Assembly (NCBI GenBank): GCA_037501455.1
Contig: CM074865.1
Coordinates: 6,893,001-6,957,000 of the forward strand
From: Lantana camara
Taxonomy: Eukaryota > Streptophyta > Magnoliopsida > Lamiales > Verbenaceae
Direction: 5' to 3'
Length of the DNA stretch: 64,000 bases
Positions 46,401-53,810 of the stretch are shown in pieces. The position numbers and the translations under genes are program-made. The notes beneath the pieces were generated by a model. That model saw only the letters and a program-made list of their open reading frames with translations. It was not told the DNA's origin and made no database searches. The stretch's first letter is position 1, and each line of letters opens with the position of its first letter.

Positions 46401-46640
46401 AAAGCTTCTGTGGCCCAACAGTACAACAAGCGCGTGAAGGAAAGAACTTTCCAGCTGGGAGATTTGGTTTTGAAGAAAGTGGAAGTATCCAAGCACGTGG
46501 GGAAATTGGACCCCAATTGGGAAGGCCCATTCAAAGTCGTACGACTCAGAGCTAACAACACTTACACCCTGGAGACACTTCAAGGTGAGCGCTTGCCTCG
46601 CCCTTGGAACGCGTGTAACCTCCGGCGGTTTTATGTTTAA
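40449..46640 (+). CDS. Intact Gag-Pol polyprotein of Tat-type gypsy copy 2
   Basis: A 2,063-residue frame starting MVATRSGAVGGG. The frame is open upstream to 40236, but that part lies in the LTR and primer site, so the ATG at 40449 is preferred; copy 1 starts at the matching place. Approximate domains: a Pro-rich N-terminus; Gag (about 336-560, MAQAGMAKVPTSINRYDG...); a zinc-knuckle variant CAFHKQRGHDTDEC (about 593); aspartic protease VLVDSGSSVNVLP (about 772); reverse transcriptase with YVDDMIVKS (about 1215); RNase H; a second, archaeal-type RNase H (LHTDGSSTSQGGG, about 1495), which marks the Tat lineage; integrase zinc-binding part (HNGSCGNHSGG...CPKCQFH, about 1717) and catalytic core (WGIDIVGP...DNGSQF, from about 1784); and a C-terminal part ending NLRRFYV. 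It has no stops or frameshifts. It converges with the antisense gene downstream. Confidence 0.95.
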   Translation: MVATRSGAVGGGENTSQDANIVLPVTAIGGALPPTVADGGAPPPAGVTPQAESPVPPPAPPAPRVPTTAGGVSLSVPPPLAQNSGVHPQMNLGMQGYLMPPPGYSLTPAMMMPPVQPYHAGQLQLPVVVPREIEGVELPPLTTQQLRALYAQCEVQATQGAWERFHSMYFPSGQATQVAAPLGGQQNFPLREAQAVLRAQPPPPPTREVPQQEGNERVSVGRNKEPTERVNENEGDSHVSRRGSRAHKDKQVEVNPDVLAAVQDQLQGLKDIVGQLSRGRSTQISHSRDERVDARSTRTKDPPPRVPRRKEPEENFGTYEYHPLARGSPLVEEVLMAQAGMAKVPTSINRYDGTTDPAEHLDHFVHLMHLYEHSSHYWAKVFVTSLVGMAQEWYKRLPPRSIHSYEELADAFLNHFNSLKAPVTAPTALYNVVQSKSESLRSFFARFNKEILQVERPSMDFLIPVLFQAVDHKQYVSKKFADAIVERRPGTLMGLREIAEPFFALEDMYGTNGPRHHSPARNERPHHERGRDVAVKKERPQERRRSPPPPRRFERIPLTRPNSEVYNLSDKKLFKRPIKMRETDSLRRSNKYCAFHKQRGHDTDECRQLEAEIQRLVAGGHLKEFVRVLERYDEQCNERSGRRRRSPSRSKSPRGRGPPESSSRRGNKGKAPEQENEPFAVINMIAGGSSGGDSNASRRRHIRSYNQRPVVPKPIYAIQRSSAPKSRENDVIGFDDRDLEHIVTPHGEGVTSDCPMVVNLDVHNHVVKRVLVDSGSSVNVLPYSTFLKMKVDLPLEPLKTALIGFGGSEVVPRGQIRLATSFGRAPQRKTLLVTYAVVEIDIPYNIIIGRPALVDFKAIISTYHQKIKFPTSEGVGEVLCNVREAWECYMMSLRKPKAEKTFHVGSTKKSVDFPNLDEDSPARKRAKLNKKKNKKKRGDNGENPLENVPPGVVGESSSGEDEAEEGEPASGDRLTGKKRALELPRPEVRIEPSEKFLTIELEPGNKDKTTQIGSNLSGPSQIMMIDFLRENKDVFAWKASDLTGIDPSVIVHRLNVDPSFKPIKQKKRDVHGFRKKVIEEEVNKLLEAQYIEPILYPEWLCNVVLVPKSANKWRMCNDFTDLNKACPKDPYPLPRIDQLVDSTAGCELMSMMDAFQGYYQIFMAPEDRPKTSFVVHMGVYCFLVMPFGLKNAGATYQRLVNKMFESEIGRSMEVYVDDMIVKSERQDSHLKDLKRTFSILRQYGMKLNPSKCTFGVQGGKFLGYMVSQRGIEANPEKIKAILEIPSPRNLREVQVLVGKIISLNRFISRSADRNLPFFKILRNARNFAWTEECERALQDMKAYLSSAPLLTKPVEGERLFMYLSVSPEATSAVLVAVRERKHLPVYYLSKTLQGAEKKYLEIEKFAFALINASRRLRPYFQAHSITVLTDQPLKQVLSKPDVSGRLIKWAIELSQFDLCFEPRTAIQAQVMADLLVERFGFEPAAVENEGLWVLHTDGSSTSQGGGIGVALRNPDGIELDFAIKLDFQVTNNEAEYEALVQGLNIAFQNGASRITAYVDSQLIASQIEGAYEARETTMIQYLKKAKEIIGKFKEFHLLQVPRGENERADALSKFASALEGTSERSVTFLRTEEPLIKERVATKIIAMIDPNEPCWLDDVIIFLKDGILPTDKVEARKIRNKAPRFALDPEGRLFKKSFQGPPMRCLRPSQAKETLEHIHNGSCGNHSGGRILAKKVLRSGFYWPTVLQDAIEFSRKCPKCQFHSNLPQLPAAQMIPIDVSWPFDQWGIDIVGPLPIAAGQRRFVILAVDYFTKWAEAEAVAKITFKVVRDFIWKNIICRYGIPRVLISDNGSQFIAADTREWCSELGIEQRFTSVGHPQSNGQAEVTNRIILQHLKTMLESKKGEWAEELQGALWAYRTTPRAATGETPYALVYGSEAMIPAEIVNESARVGYFEPQLNDGNRGLELDLLDERRDRAWAKIHHYKASVAQQYNKRVKERTFQLGDLVLKKVEVSKHVGKLDPNWEGPFKVVRLRANNTYTLETLQGERLPRPWNACNLRRFYV

Positions 46641-46948
46641 AAGCTCTTTGCAAACTCTGATGTAACAACCCTCGTTGACGGGTTCTATGTACTTCAAAAC
46701 AAAGTAAAAGGTAACATAATCTTTTTGATTTCTTTAATATTCCTGTTTCTTTGGTTGCTTGAATGGATAAGTCCCACGTCCCTCGTCGTCGCGAGCGTGG
46801 TTGGCAACCCATTCCAATATGAATGCTGTTATCTCTCATGGGTTACGCTGGCCAGCGCTCTACTCCACATGGGGGGACGCCCTCATAAGGATAGACTGGT
46901 TACGCTCACAACCAAACAGGTGAATTGGAAGAAGGTTATGGAGAAAAT

Positions 46949-47150
46949 CCTAGTAGGCCTTGGCTGTTTCTTACAACGCCTTGCGCTCGAAAACGGGATC
47001 TCCTACAAGAACGGATCCTAGTAGGCCTTGGCTGTTTCTTAAAACGCCTTGCGCTCGAAAATGGGATCTATCACAGAAAAAGTCCTAGTAGGCCTTGGTC
47101 GTTTCCTAGAACGCCTTGCGCTCGAAAATGGGATTTCCTGCAGAACCAAG
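46949..47150 (+). repeat. Three tandem 66-68-bp units downstream of gag-pol
   Basis: Units starting near 46949, 47017 and 47083 each contain CCTAGTAGGCCTTGG and CGCCTTGCGCTCGAAAA. Copy 1 has only one such unit (about 18580), so the number changed within the family. Confidence 0.85.
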
Positions 47151-47199
47151 AAAACGACAAGAGCCAGAGCGCTCAAACGATGGCCTCAGGATCAAAAAG

Positions 47200-47825
47200 G
47201 AATTGCACAAGTCTTGAACGAGGGCAACCACTCAGTAAGACCCTCGCAAATACTCAAGACCTAGCAAAATCCCCCCAAGGGCGGAAAGGATGTCGCAAGT
47301 CTTGAACGAGGGCAACCACACAGTAAGACCCTCGCACACACCCAAGGCTTAGCCAAATTCTCCCAGAGCAAAAGTTTATACAAGTCTTGAGCGTAGGGGC
47401 AATCTCACAGTAAGACCCTCACGATCGCTCAAGACTTAGACAGATTTTCAAGATAAATTTACAAAAGAAGAAATTTATACAAGTCTTGAGCGTAGGGGCA
47501 ATTACACTATAAGACCCTCACGACCGCTCAAGACAGACAAATTTTCAAAGAGCAAAAATAAAATTTATATAAGTCTTGAGCGTAGGGGCAATCTCACAGT
47601 AAGACCCTTACGACCGCTCAAGACTTAGGCAAATTTTCAAAAGGAAAAGTTTATGCAGATCTTGAGCGTAGGGGCAATCTCACAGTAAGACCCTCACGAC
47701 CGCTCAAGACTTAGACAAATTTCAAGATAAATTTACAAAGGCAGAAATTTATACAAGTCTTGAGCGGGGGGGCAATCTCACAATAAGACCCTCACGATCG
47801 CTCAAGACTTAGACAAATTTTCATT
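47200..47825 (+). repeat. Hairpin repeat array between convergent genes, copy 2
   Basis: Seven units of about 85-100 bp start near 47209, 47296, 47381, 47482, 47570, 47657 and 47755. A typical unit begins AAGTCTTGAGCG and ends CGCTCAAGACTT, a perfect inverted repeat of about 12 bp around a 35-40-bp loop containing GGGGCAAT and AAGACCCTC. The array lies between the end of gag-pol (46640) and the end of the antisense gene (48036). It could act as a two-way terminator, a packaging structure or a source of small RNA; none is shown. Confidence 0.85.
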
Positions 47826-48035
47826 GCATCAAAGGAATAAAGCATTCACAGGAGTATACTACACAGTCTTATTATATGATTCATAAAGGAAATGAAGAAC
47901 AAAGGCATGGAAAACGGAATCTTTATTCATTGAAAAAGGGAATTATTACAAAACAAAAGGGCTCAAAGGCCCATGAAATTCTATTACAAGAAAGCAGAGA
48001 ATCAGAAAATACAAAGGAATGATGGAGGAAAAGTC

Positions 48036-50888
48036 TCAAGCGGCTGGGGCGACATCTTCATCAACAACCACCAGAATTGGGCCCTGAGCTGGGCCGTGAA
48101 TGGGACCCTCAGGCTCTTGCGGATCGTTGGGGGCATTGGCAGGAGCAGGCTCATTGGCATCTAGAGCGTTGGCATTTTCAGCGGCTTGAGCTGGGGCATC
48201 CTCTATGATCGGCGCTTGTGGCTCGTCTACATGAGCATCAGAGGGACCCACACCCCCTTCCCTGTGGGCATCGGCGTACTCATCCTGGATCAATTTCACC
48301 AGGAAGTCATACTCCATTTCCGCTATACTGTCTGCGGGGTCGTTGGGATCATCTTCTTCCTCCTCGCAGCGCTCATTGAACATGAGCCCCGTGCCCTCGG
48401 CCTCCTTCATGGCAGGATGGGTTAGCCCTTTGTGTATGCCCTGCTCGATGGCCAGGTTGAAGGCCTTCTGAGCCTCCTCCAAGCAATGCAGGGAAGCAGC
48501 AAAGTTGAAGGCTTTGGAGTGGCAAAATTTGATCAATGCCTCCTTGTTTGCACGCTCCATGCTCCGAGGCCACTCATTCATGGTATCGGCAAACTTCCTC
48601 TCTGCCTCCAGAGCCCTCGTTCTCCAACTTTCCCTCTCTGCCTCAGCCTTCTGGCGCTGCTCGTTGGCCTGTGCCAGTTCGTTGCCCAAACGGATCCGAG
48701 CGCCATCAACCGCTAGAAAATCCTCCTTCAGTTTCGACAGCTCTTCCTCCGACGTATTGTATAGACCCTTGAGGGTCTCATACTTGGCAATTTCAGCAGC
48801 CAATTCCGCTTGGAAGTGAGCTGGGTCCATCGAGCGGGCCATTTTCTTGTACTTGGCCTTGCGCTCGGCATATATGGAGGCTCGCATCTGCACATTCCGG
48901 AGCCGAGGAAGAACTTGCTGCGTAAATTACAGAACAGAAGAATGCAAGGAATGAGGACTTACGGAAATCAGGGCGTGGGCTGCATCGAGCGTCACCTTCT
49001 CTACAGACTCACTGTAGAGATGCCTGTGATCTGCTGAGTACTGAGCCCGGCTGAACAAATCTTCAGTAATAGTCTGGGCGACCGAGCCCGGCCTCAGCAA
49101 AACCGGCCCGCCGTCGGGGGCGCCAGAAAAGTCTCTGTCCCCTCGGCGGGGGAACTCCCACATGTGTTCTTCCTCTGAAGAGGAAGTGTCCCCCTCGCCT
49201 CGGGGGCCCTCAACCACTCGTTTGCCCTTCCCTATGATCGCGGCGGAGTCAGGCATTCTCTTCCTCTTGCGGGAAGGTCTATTTGCGCTCGCGCTCGGGG
49301 AAGCCTCTCTTATCGTCAAGGCAGTCACTGGCCGCCTCGTTGTTTCTGCAGGAACGGGGAGTTGAACATCATCTCCTCTCTCCGTTCGCCTGTTCTCCCT
49401 GGGGACCAACCTACGTTCCCCTCGGCCACGAGGGGGTTGCACCTCAGGGTTGGTGCTTGAACTGGCACCCCCACGAGCGTCCCCTCTGTCATTGCGGTTA
49501 CGGGAACGTTGGGGCTCGCGCTGTTGGTTCCCCTGGGCGGCTTGATTCCTCTGAGCGTTGGCGAAACGAGCCGCTTGTCTAATTCCACCGGCCATTTCTA
49601 AGATAGCGGCTCCTGCAAAAATGAAAATACGAAGGTTATGAATCCTTGGACAAGAATTGTTAAGTGCAAATTACAAGTACGATAAAAGCAGTTAGTATTC
49701 ATTCCTATCTAAGGTTAGTGCCCTAAGGATCTAACCGTCTCTCTCTATGTCACGAGCCGGAGGGTTGTCAAGGAAATGAGGGTCGTTGGTAAGACCACAC
49801 AAGAACATGAGTTCCGCATCGTCTATCCAGTCCTTTGCTTGTATAAGGCGACCCTCGTCCCTTAGGGTTGTGGCCAGGTTTTTGGCCCAGTCTCGGGGGA
49901 GTGAGGGTGGCAAACGGCTCTTTGAGTACGAGCCCCATTCCGTGATCACCCCAAAGCCCTCTTCCGCTGGAGCCCTGACAAATATAAACTTTTCTTTCCA
50001 GTCAATGCCATAAGTCGTCGAGGGCGAATTGATCAGCTTCATGTGGGCCTTCGCTTGGACGTAATAAAAACCCGCTTCAGGAGAAGAGCGAGAGGAGCTG
50101 ACCACTTGGAAAAGGGCATTGAAGTTCCGCAAATAGGGCTCGTAACCCATGGTCCTCATCAGAATTATGTAGCAGGTCAGGAGGGCCAAGCCGTTGGGCA
50201 CTATCTGGGACGGACACAGGCCCAGGTCATTCAGCAAATGGGCCATTGAAATTGAGATGGGGAACCTCAGGCCTCCCGAGCTCACGGAATCCACGTATAC
50301 TGCCATTTCCCCAGGAGGCGGATTATTTGCACGCTCGTGGTTTTGGGGAATTCTCCAAGTATATCGCTCGTCCCAGTAGATGGGGGCCATCATTGTCTTT
50401 ACATCTCCCACAGTGACGGTGCTGGGAGTTTCATCAGGCGTGCGCTCGGTAGCCTGATAACCTGAGCCCTCCCCCTCGTTGGGTCCTTTGGATTTCTGGG
50501 TTTTCTTACTCTTGCCCTTGTCACGGGCCCTTCCTGAAGGCCCGGTTACGGCTTCCGCCACCGGAAGCGGATTTGCAACCCGGGCCCTTTCTGAAGGCCC
50601 GGTTACGGCTTCCGCCACTGGAAGCGGATTCGCAACGGCCACTGTCACCCTATGGCGATGGGGATGTGTGGCACTTTGAGTTATGGGGAGAGTGACTCCT
50701 TGTCTTTCTGCCTCTATTACCAAATCCATCTCCTCAAAAAGAGGATCCACTCCGCCTGGGTTTCGGTCTTCCATAGCCATTACGGCCGCCCCCAACTCTT
50801 CATCCCTGGGGGAATTGTGAGAAGAGGAACTCTCGGTGGCCATCTCTTGAATTTCACGGGCAAATTCTTCAATGTGGTGGTCGGCCAT
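48036..50888 (-). CDS. Intact antisense accessory gene, three coding exons
   Basis: Minus-strand exons 50888-49736, 49612-48963 and 48917-48036 join in frame (junctions G|GTTAG, GCAG|GA, TCC|GTAAGT, GCAG|CAAG) to about 894 residues. Exon 1 starts MADHHIEEFAREIQEM, has a 19-residue internal duplication (ANPLPVAEAVTGPS), and carries the 'putative gypsy type transposon' domain (Pfam Transposase_28-like: GGLRFPISISMAHLLNDLGLCPSQ, GFYYVQAKAHMKLI, WKEKFIFV). Exon 2 is Arg/Asn-rich with an NLS-like SRKRKRM and an acidic SSSEEEH run. Exon 3 is a long coiled coil (FQAELAAEIAKYETLKGLYN... through EAERESWRTRALEAERKF) with an acidic tail ending DEDVAPAA. Copy 1 has the same exons. Antisense extra ORFs are known in the Tat lineage; their role is unknown. 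The exon structure is inferred from sequence, without transcript evidence. Confidence 0.8.
50525..50640 (-). repeat. 57-bp in-frame tandem duplication in antisense exon 1
   Basis: Two adjacent, nearly identical 57-bp blocks (about 50525-50582 and 50583-50640) encode the repeated peptide ARVANPLPVAEAVTGPS. Copy 1 has a single block, so the duplication is recent. Confidence 0.88.
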
Positions 50889-51147
50889 GGCAGAAATTGG
50901 GGTTTTAAAGGTTTTTCTGGGAGAAAGTTTAAGGTTCACAAAGACGGGAATTTGAGGGATTACAAAATCCTAAGGTCCAAATCTACGGTTAGCAAAGTCA
51001 GAAATTCACACTGGAGATTTACCTTGAAAAGTTTCTGAAGAAAACTGGAGAAGAGGTTGAAGATGCTGGAGGTGCGAGAGAGTTTTTCTTGCAAAGGAGA
51101 CTTGGAAAGTTTTGAATGCGTAAAGAATGACAAGATTTCAGAATCCC

Positions 51148-51156
51148 TTATTTATA
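51148..51156 (-). promoter_or_regulatory. TATA box of the antisense gene, copy 2
   Basis: TATAAATAA on the minus strand within CCCATCCCTATAAATAAGGG, about 260 bp upstream of the ATG at 50888. It lies outside the 3' LTR, so the gene appears to have its own promoter. The block is conserved with copy 1. Confidence 0.72.
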
Positions 51157-51496
51157 GGGATGGGAGTTGGTACCGTTTTAGGCAATAAATTCAAAATGGC
51201 AATCATTTCCCGCCTAGGAAACCGCCCACTTTATGGAACCGGCACATGCTTCCCAATGTTCACGCGCCCCACGCGCACCCGCATTTAATGCTCTGACGTT
51301 TCAAGGGCTTCAGAATAGTACAAACATTTAATGCGGAACTGTTACGAGCGGTCGGTTGAAAAGACCGCATTAATGACACCATCAGAGGAAAATTGCTCAA
51401 CACGCCAAGCTCCACACGAGCGCTATAAACGAGAGGTAGAGCGTGCCAAAATTCTACAGTCCTTATCAATAAGGACTACAGAATTGGGGGGCAAAA

Positions 51497-52388
51497 TGAT
51501 GGGGTCAAAATACGATCGACCCACATGAAGACACGTGGCATCGCCGAGCTGATGACATCTGTCTCCACAAGGCTGCACCCATCAGCGCACGAGCGCTAAG
51601 CCATGCGCTAAGCCAGCCGCCATCAAGGGTGCATCCATCTGCGCACGAGCGCCAAGCCCAACAAGCGCAATCCTTCTTCAAGGAGTTAAGTCCATCGAGC
51701 GCTATCACTCCCACGAGCGTCCAACAAACTGAACGATTGGTACACCCACGTGCCAAGGGAGCACTCTTCGAGCGTCACACTCCCTCAGAGTGGCCTCCCC
51801 TATGGCTCGTCACTTGAACTGGAGCCTTCATCCCCCTCAGCGGATATCTTGGCCTCCAATACTCCAGGTTGTCACGAGCGCGCTCTCAAGCCCTCGTCAC
51901 CAACCACCCACATGGCTCTCTGACACAACGTACATGCCCGCGCACCTGCCATTGTTGCTAGCACTAACTTTTGGGCCGCTTTTGCAGAAGATTCCTCCTA
52001 GGTTTCTCTCTCACAGCGCCACGTGTTAGGGCAACATTCGGCCAGGACCACTTGAGGCAAATGACCAAAGGGCCCTTGACCCTCAACTATAAATAACCCA
52101 AGTCATCTTCTACACTGTAAGCATTCTGAAGCATTCTCTAAGCTTTCTTCATCACTGCAACTGTAACTGAGCTTACACTTATCTTCATACATTGAACTGA
52201 CTTGAGCGTCGGAGAGCCAAACTGGGTATCACCCCCAGTTCCCCCAGCTTGGCCTTCTGACTCTTCTTGTGCTTGTCCCAACAGGTTGAACCCCTTTCTC
52301 TTTTTCCGGCGAAGCTCCGGTGGTTTCCTCCACAAAATACAAATCGTAAAGTGATCGGATTCAGACCCATCCATTCCTGGACCCATCA
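51497..52388 (+). repeat. Gypsy copy 2, 3' LTR
   Basis: 892 bp, no difference from 39466-40357 noticed. Preceded by TTGGGGGGCAAAA and followed by the AGTCC duplication. Confidence 0.95.
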
Positions 52389-53429
52389 AGTCCAAAGCTC
52401 AGATATTTCTCCTCCTTTTCTTGCACAAACCGAGATGATGGAAGCAAGGGTTGAATATATATTGAGTTAGTGGAATGTGGGACCAAGTTTCATGGGAAAA
52501 GGCCAAAAGATGAGGGACTTATGTGCAAATTGGTGAAAGGTGGCCAAACAAGAGTAAGTAAGTTTTTCGGTTGAATTTTGGAGTATCAAAAGGGCTTAGA
52601 AAAATATGAGGCTAGGTTATTTAGTTTTCAAATCTTGTTACGAGTCCGGCGCCACTTCCGAAATTCGAATCCGAATTCGCGAGCTCAAGTTATAAATTCC
52701 AGAACACAAGGCGCGCTAAAGCTAGTTAAGCCCTCGAGTCCCCAAAACAAATAAAATGGTGCGTTACCATTTCAAACAAGTCCGAAAATGTAAAACGAGC
52801 ACATAAACAAATTCAAAACATGTAATACTCCAACATATTAAAACGGCAGAGAATTTCGATCTCAAATCAAACACAAACGAAACACACGTTTCCAACAAAG
52901 AGGCAAATATTTCAAATAAGTGAATTCAAACTTCAAAAGAAATAATAATTAAAGAATTAAATTAATAATTAAATGAAATTAATTAATTTAAATCGCGCAC
53001 ATACATCGTACCTATACGGCTGATCAGAGGGGGTGTCACAGTTTGGCTCTAAGATCATGTTTTTATAAAAGTAGAAAAAAAAACCATGTTTTTTTAGAAT
53101 AAATAAACTGTTAAACAGACCATTATTTCACAATTATTTGGAATATAATGATCATTTCACAATTATTTGGAATAGTCCGTGAAATATTTAACGGAATCCT
53201 ATCTTTTTTTCACTGTTTAGTAATTTCGAAATTTTAGAAGGGGGTCAAACTGTAATAAAATGGCTAATAGGGGTCCAATTGTAATATACTAAACTCGAAA
53301 GGGGTCTAGATGTAATTAACCCTATTTTTTAATTTATATTTTAACTATTTTCTTTTCATGTATAATTATTAAATTAATATTAAGATAAATAATTTAATTT
53401 AATATATTTAAAAATAATTATTATTATTA

Positions 53430-53530
53430 TTATTTTTTTTTTTTAACACACCCCCCAAGTGACCCAAGGGATTCGAACCCGGGACCTTGCCTTCGAGAAA
53501 GAACTCTCAGACCACTTGACCAACCCCTGT
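53430..53530 (-). mobile_element. SINE copy A
   Basis: Minus strand: A-box-like TTGGTCAAGTGGTCTGAGAG, B box GGGTTCGAATCCC, terminal A-tract (plus-strand T-run near 53432-53444). Same family as 10067-10171. Confidence 0.8.
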
Positions 53531-53664
53531 TTGCACACGCATTAGGGGTACAGAATTACTTTTTTTTAATTTGTATTTTAACTATTTTCTTTTCATGTAT
53601 AATTATTAAATTAATATTAAGATAAATAATTTAATTTAATATATTTAAAAATAATTATTATTTC

Positions 53665-53780
53665 TTCTTTTTTTTTTTTTTTTTTTAACACACACACCCC
53701 AAGTGACCCAAGGGATTCGAACCCGGGACCTTGCCTTTGAGAAAGAACTCTCAGTCTCAGACCACTTGACCAACCCCTGT
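53665..53780 (-). mobile_element. SINE copy B
   Basis: Nearly the same as copy A, with a longer A-tract and a 6-bp internal repeat (CTCAGT). It arose by the block duplication described at 53325-53810. Confidence 0.8.
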
Positions 53781-53810
53781 TTGCACACGCATTAAGGATA
53801 CGGAATTACT

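Larger units (their letters stand above)
39466..52388 (+). mobile_element. Tat-type Ty3/gypsy retrotransposon, copy 2 (complete, young)
   Basis: A 12,923-bp element with 892-bp LTRs that look identical by eye, and the perfect target duplication AGTCC (39461-39465 and 52389-52393). The primer-binding site is at 40358 and a polypurine tract ends just before the 3' LTR. It contains one unbroken gag-pol frame (40449-46640), a hairpin repeat array (46949-47825) and an intact antisense gene (50888-48036). It is inserted in the minus-strand solo-LTR-like element. Identical LTRs and open frames mean very recent insertion. It may be autonomous, but that is an inference. Confidence 0.95.
35092..53040 (-). 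mobile_element. Solo-LTR-like element, minus strand, with nested insertions
   Basis: On the minus strand it begins TGTGACACCCCCTC at 53040 and ends GGGCGCTACA at 35092. The target duplication GTTTG is at 35087-35091 and 53041-53045. Without its insertions (a CACTA element at 37430-39225 and gypsy copy 2 at 39466-52388) it is about 3.2 kb. It is related to 22721-26859: both share a stretch with TTTTAGCGCGCC, ATAACTTGAGCT and GAATTCGGATTCGAATT, and a stretch reading CCCCCTCACTCAGT on the element strand. No coding sequence is seen. Confidence 0.78.
34921..53324. mobile_element. MITE split by a nested stack of insertions
   Basis: The left arm 34921-35086 (GATAATTACATCTTAACCCC...) and right arm about 53150-53324 (...GATGTAATTAACCC) are inverted repeats over roughly 165 bp. 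Shared blocks are TATATTACAATTGGACCC, CATTTTATTACAGTTT and CCAAATAATTGTGAAATGATCATTAT. A solo-LTR-like element (35092-53040) is inserted between them with the duplication GTTTG. Confidence 0.8.
53325..53810. repeat. Tandem duplication of a ~240-bp block containing a SINE
   Basis: Two copies (about 53325-53562 and 53563-53810) share an AT-rich left part (TTTTAACTATTTTCTTTTCATG...AAATAATTATTA), a minus-strand SINE and the tail GTTTGCACACGCATTA. They differ by a few substitutions, T-run length and a small CTCAGT repeat, so the SINE was duplicated with its flank and did not insert twice. Confidence 0.85.

Noticed and set aside
47200..47825. CRISPR-like array
   Set aside because: The repeats are diverged, unit lengths vary, the 'spacers' are themselves repeated, and this is a plant retrotransposon.
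50982..51023. Intron in the 5' UTR of the antisense gene
   Set aside because: CAAG|GTAA and a nearby TAG are conserved in position, but the distance (about 40 bp) is shorter than known plant introns.
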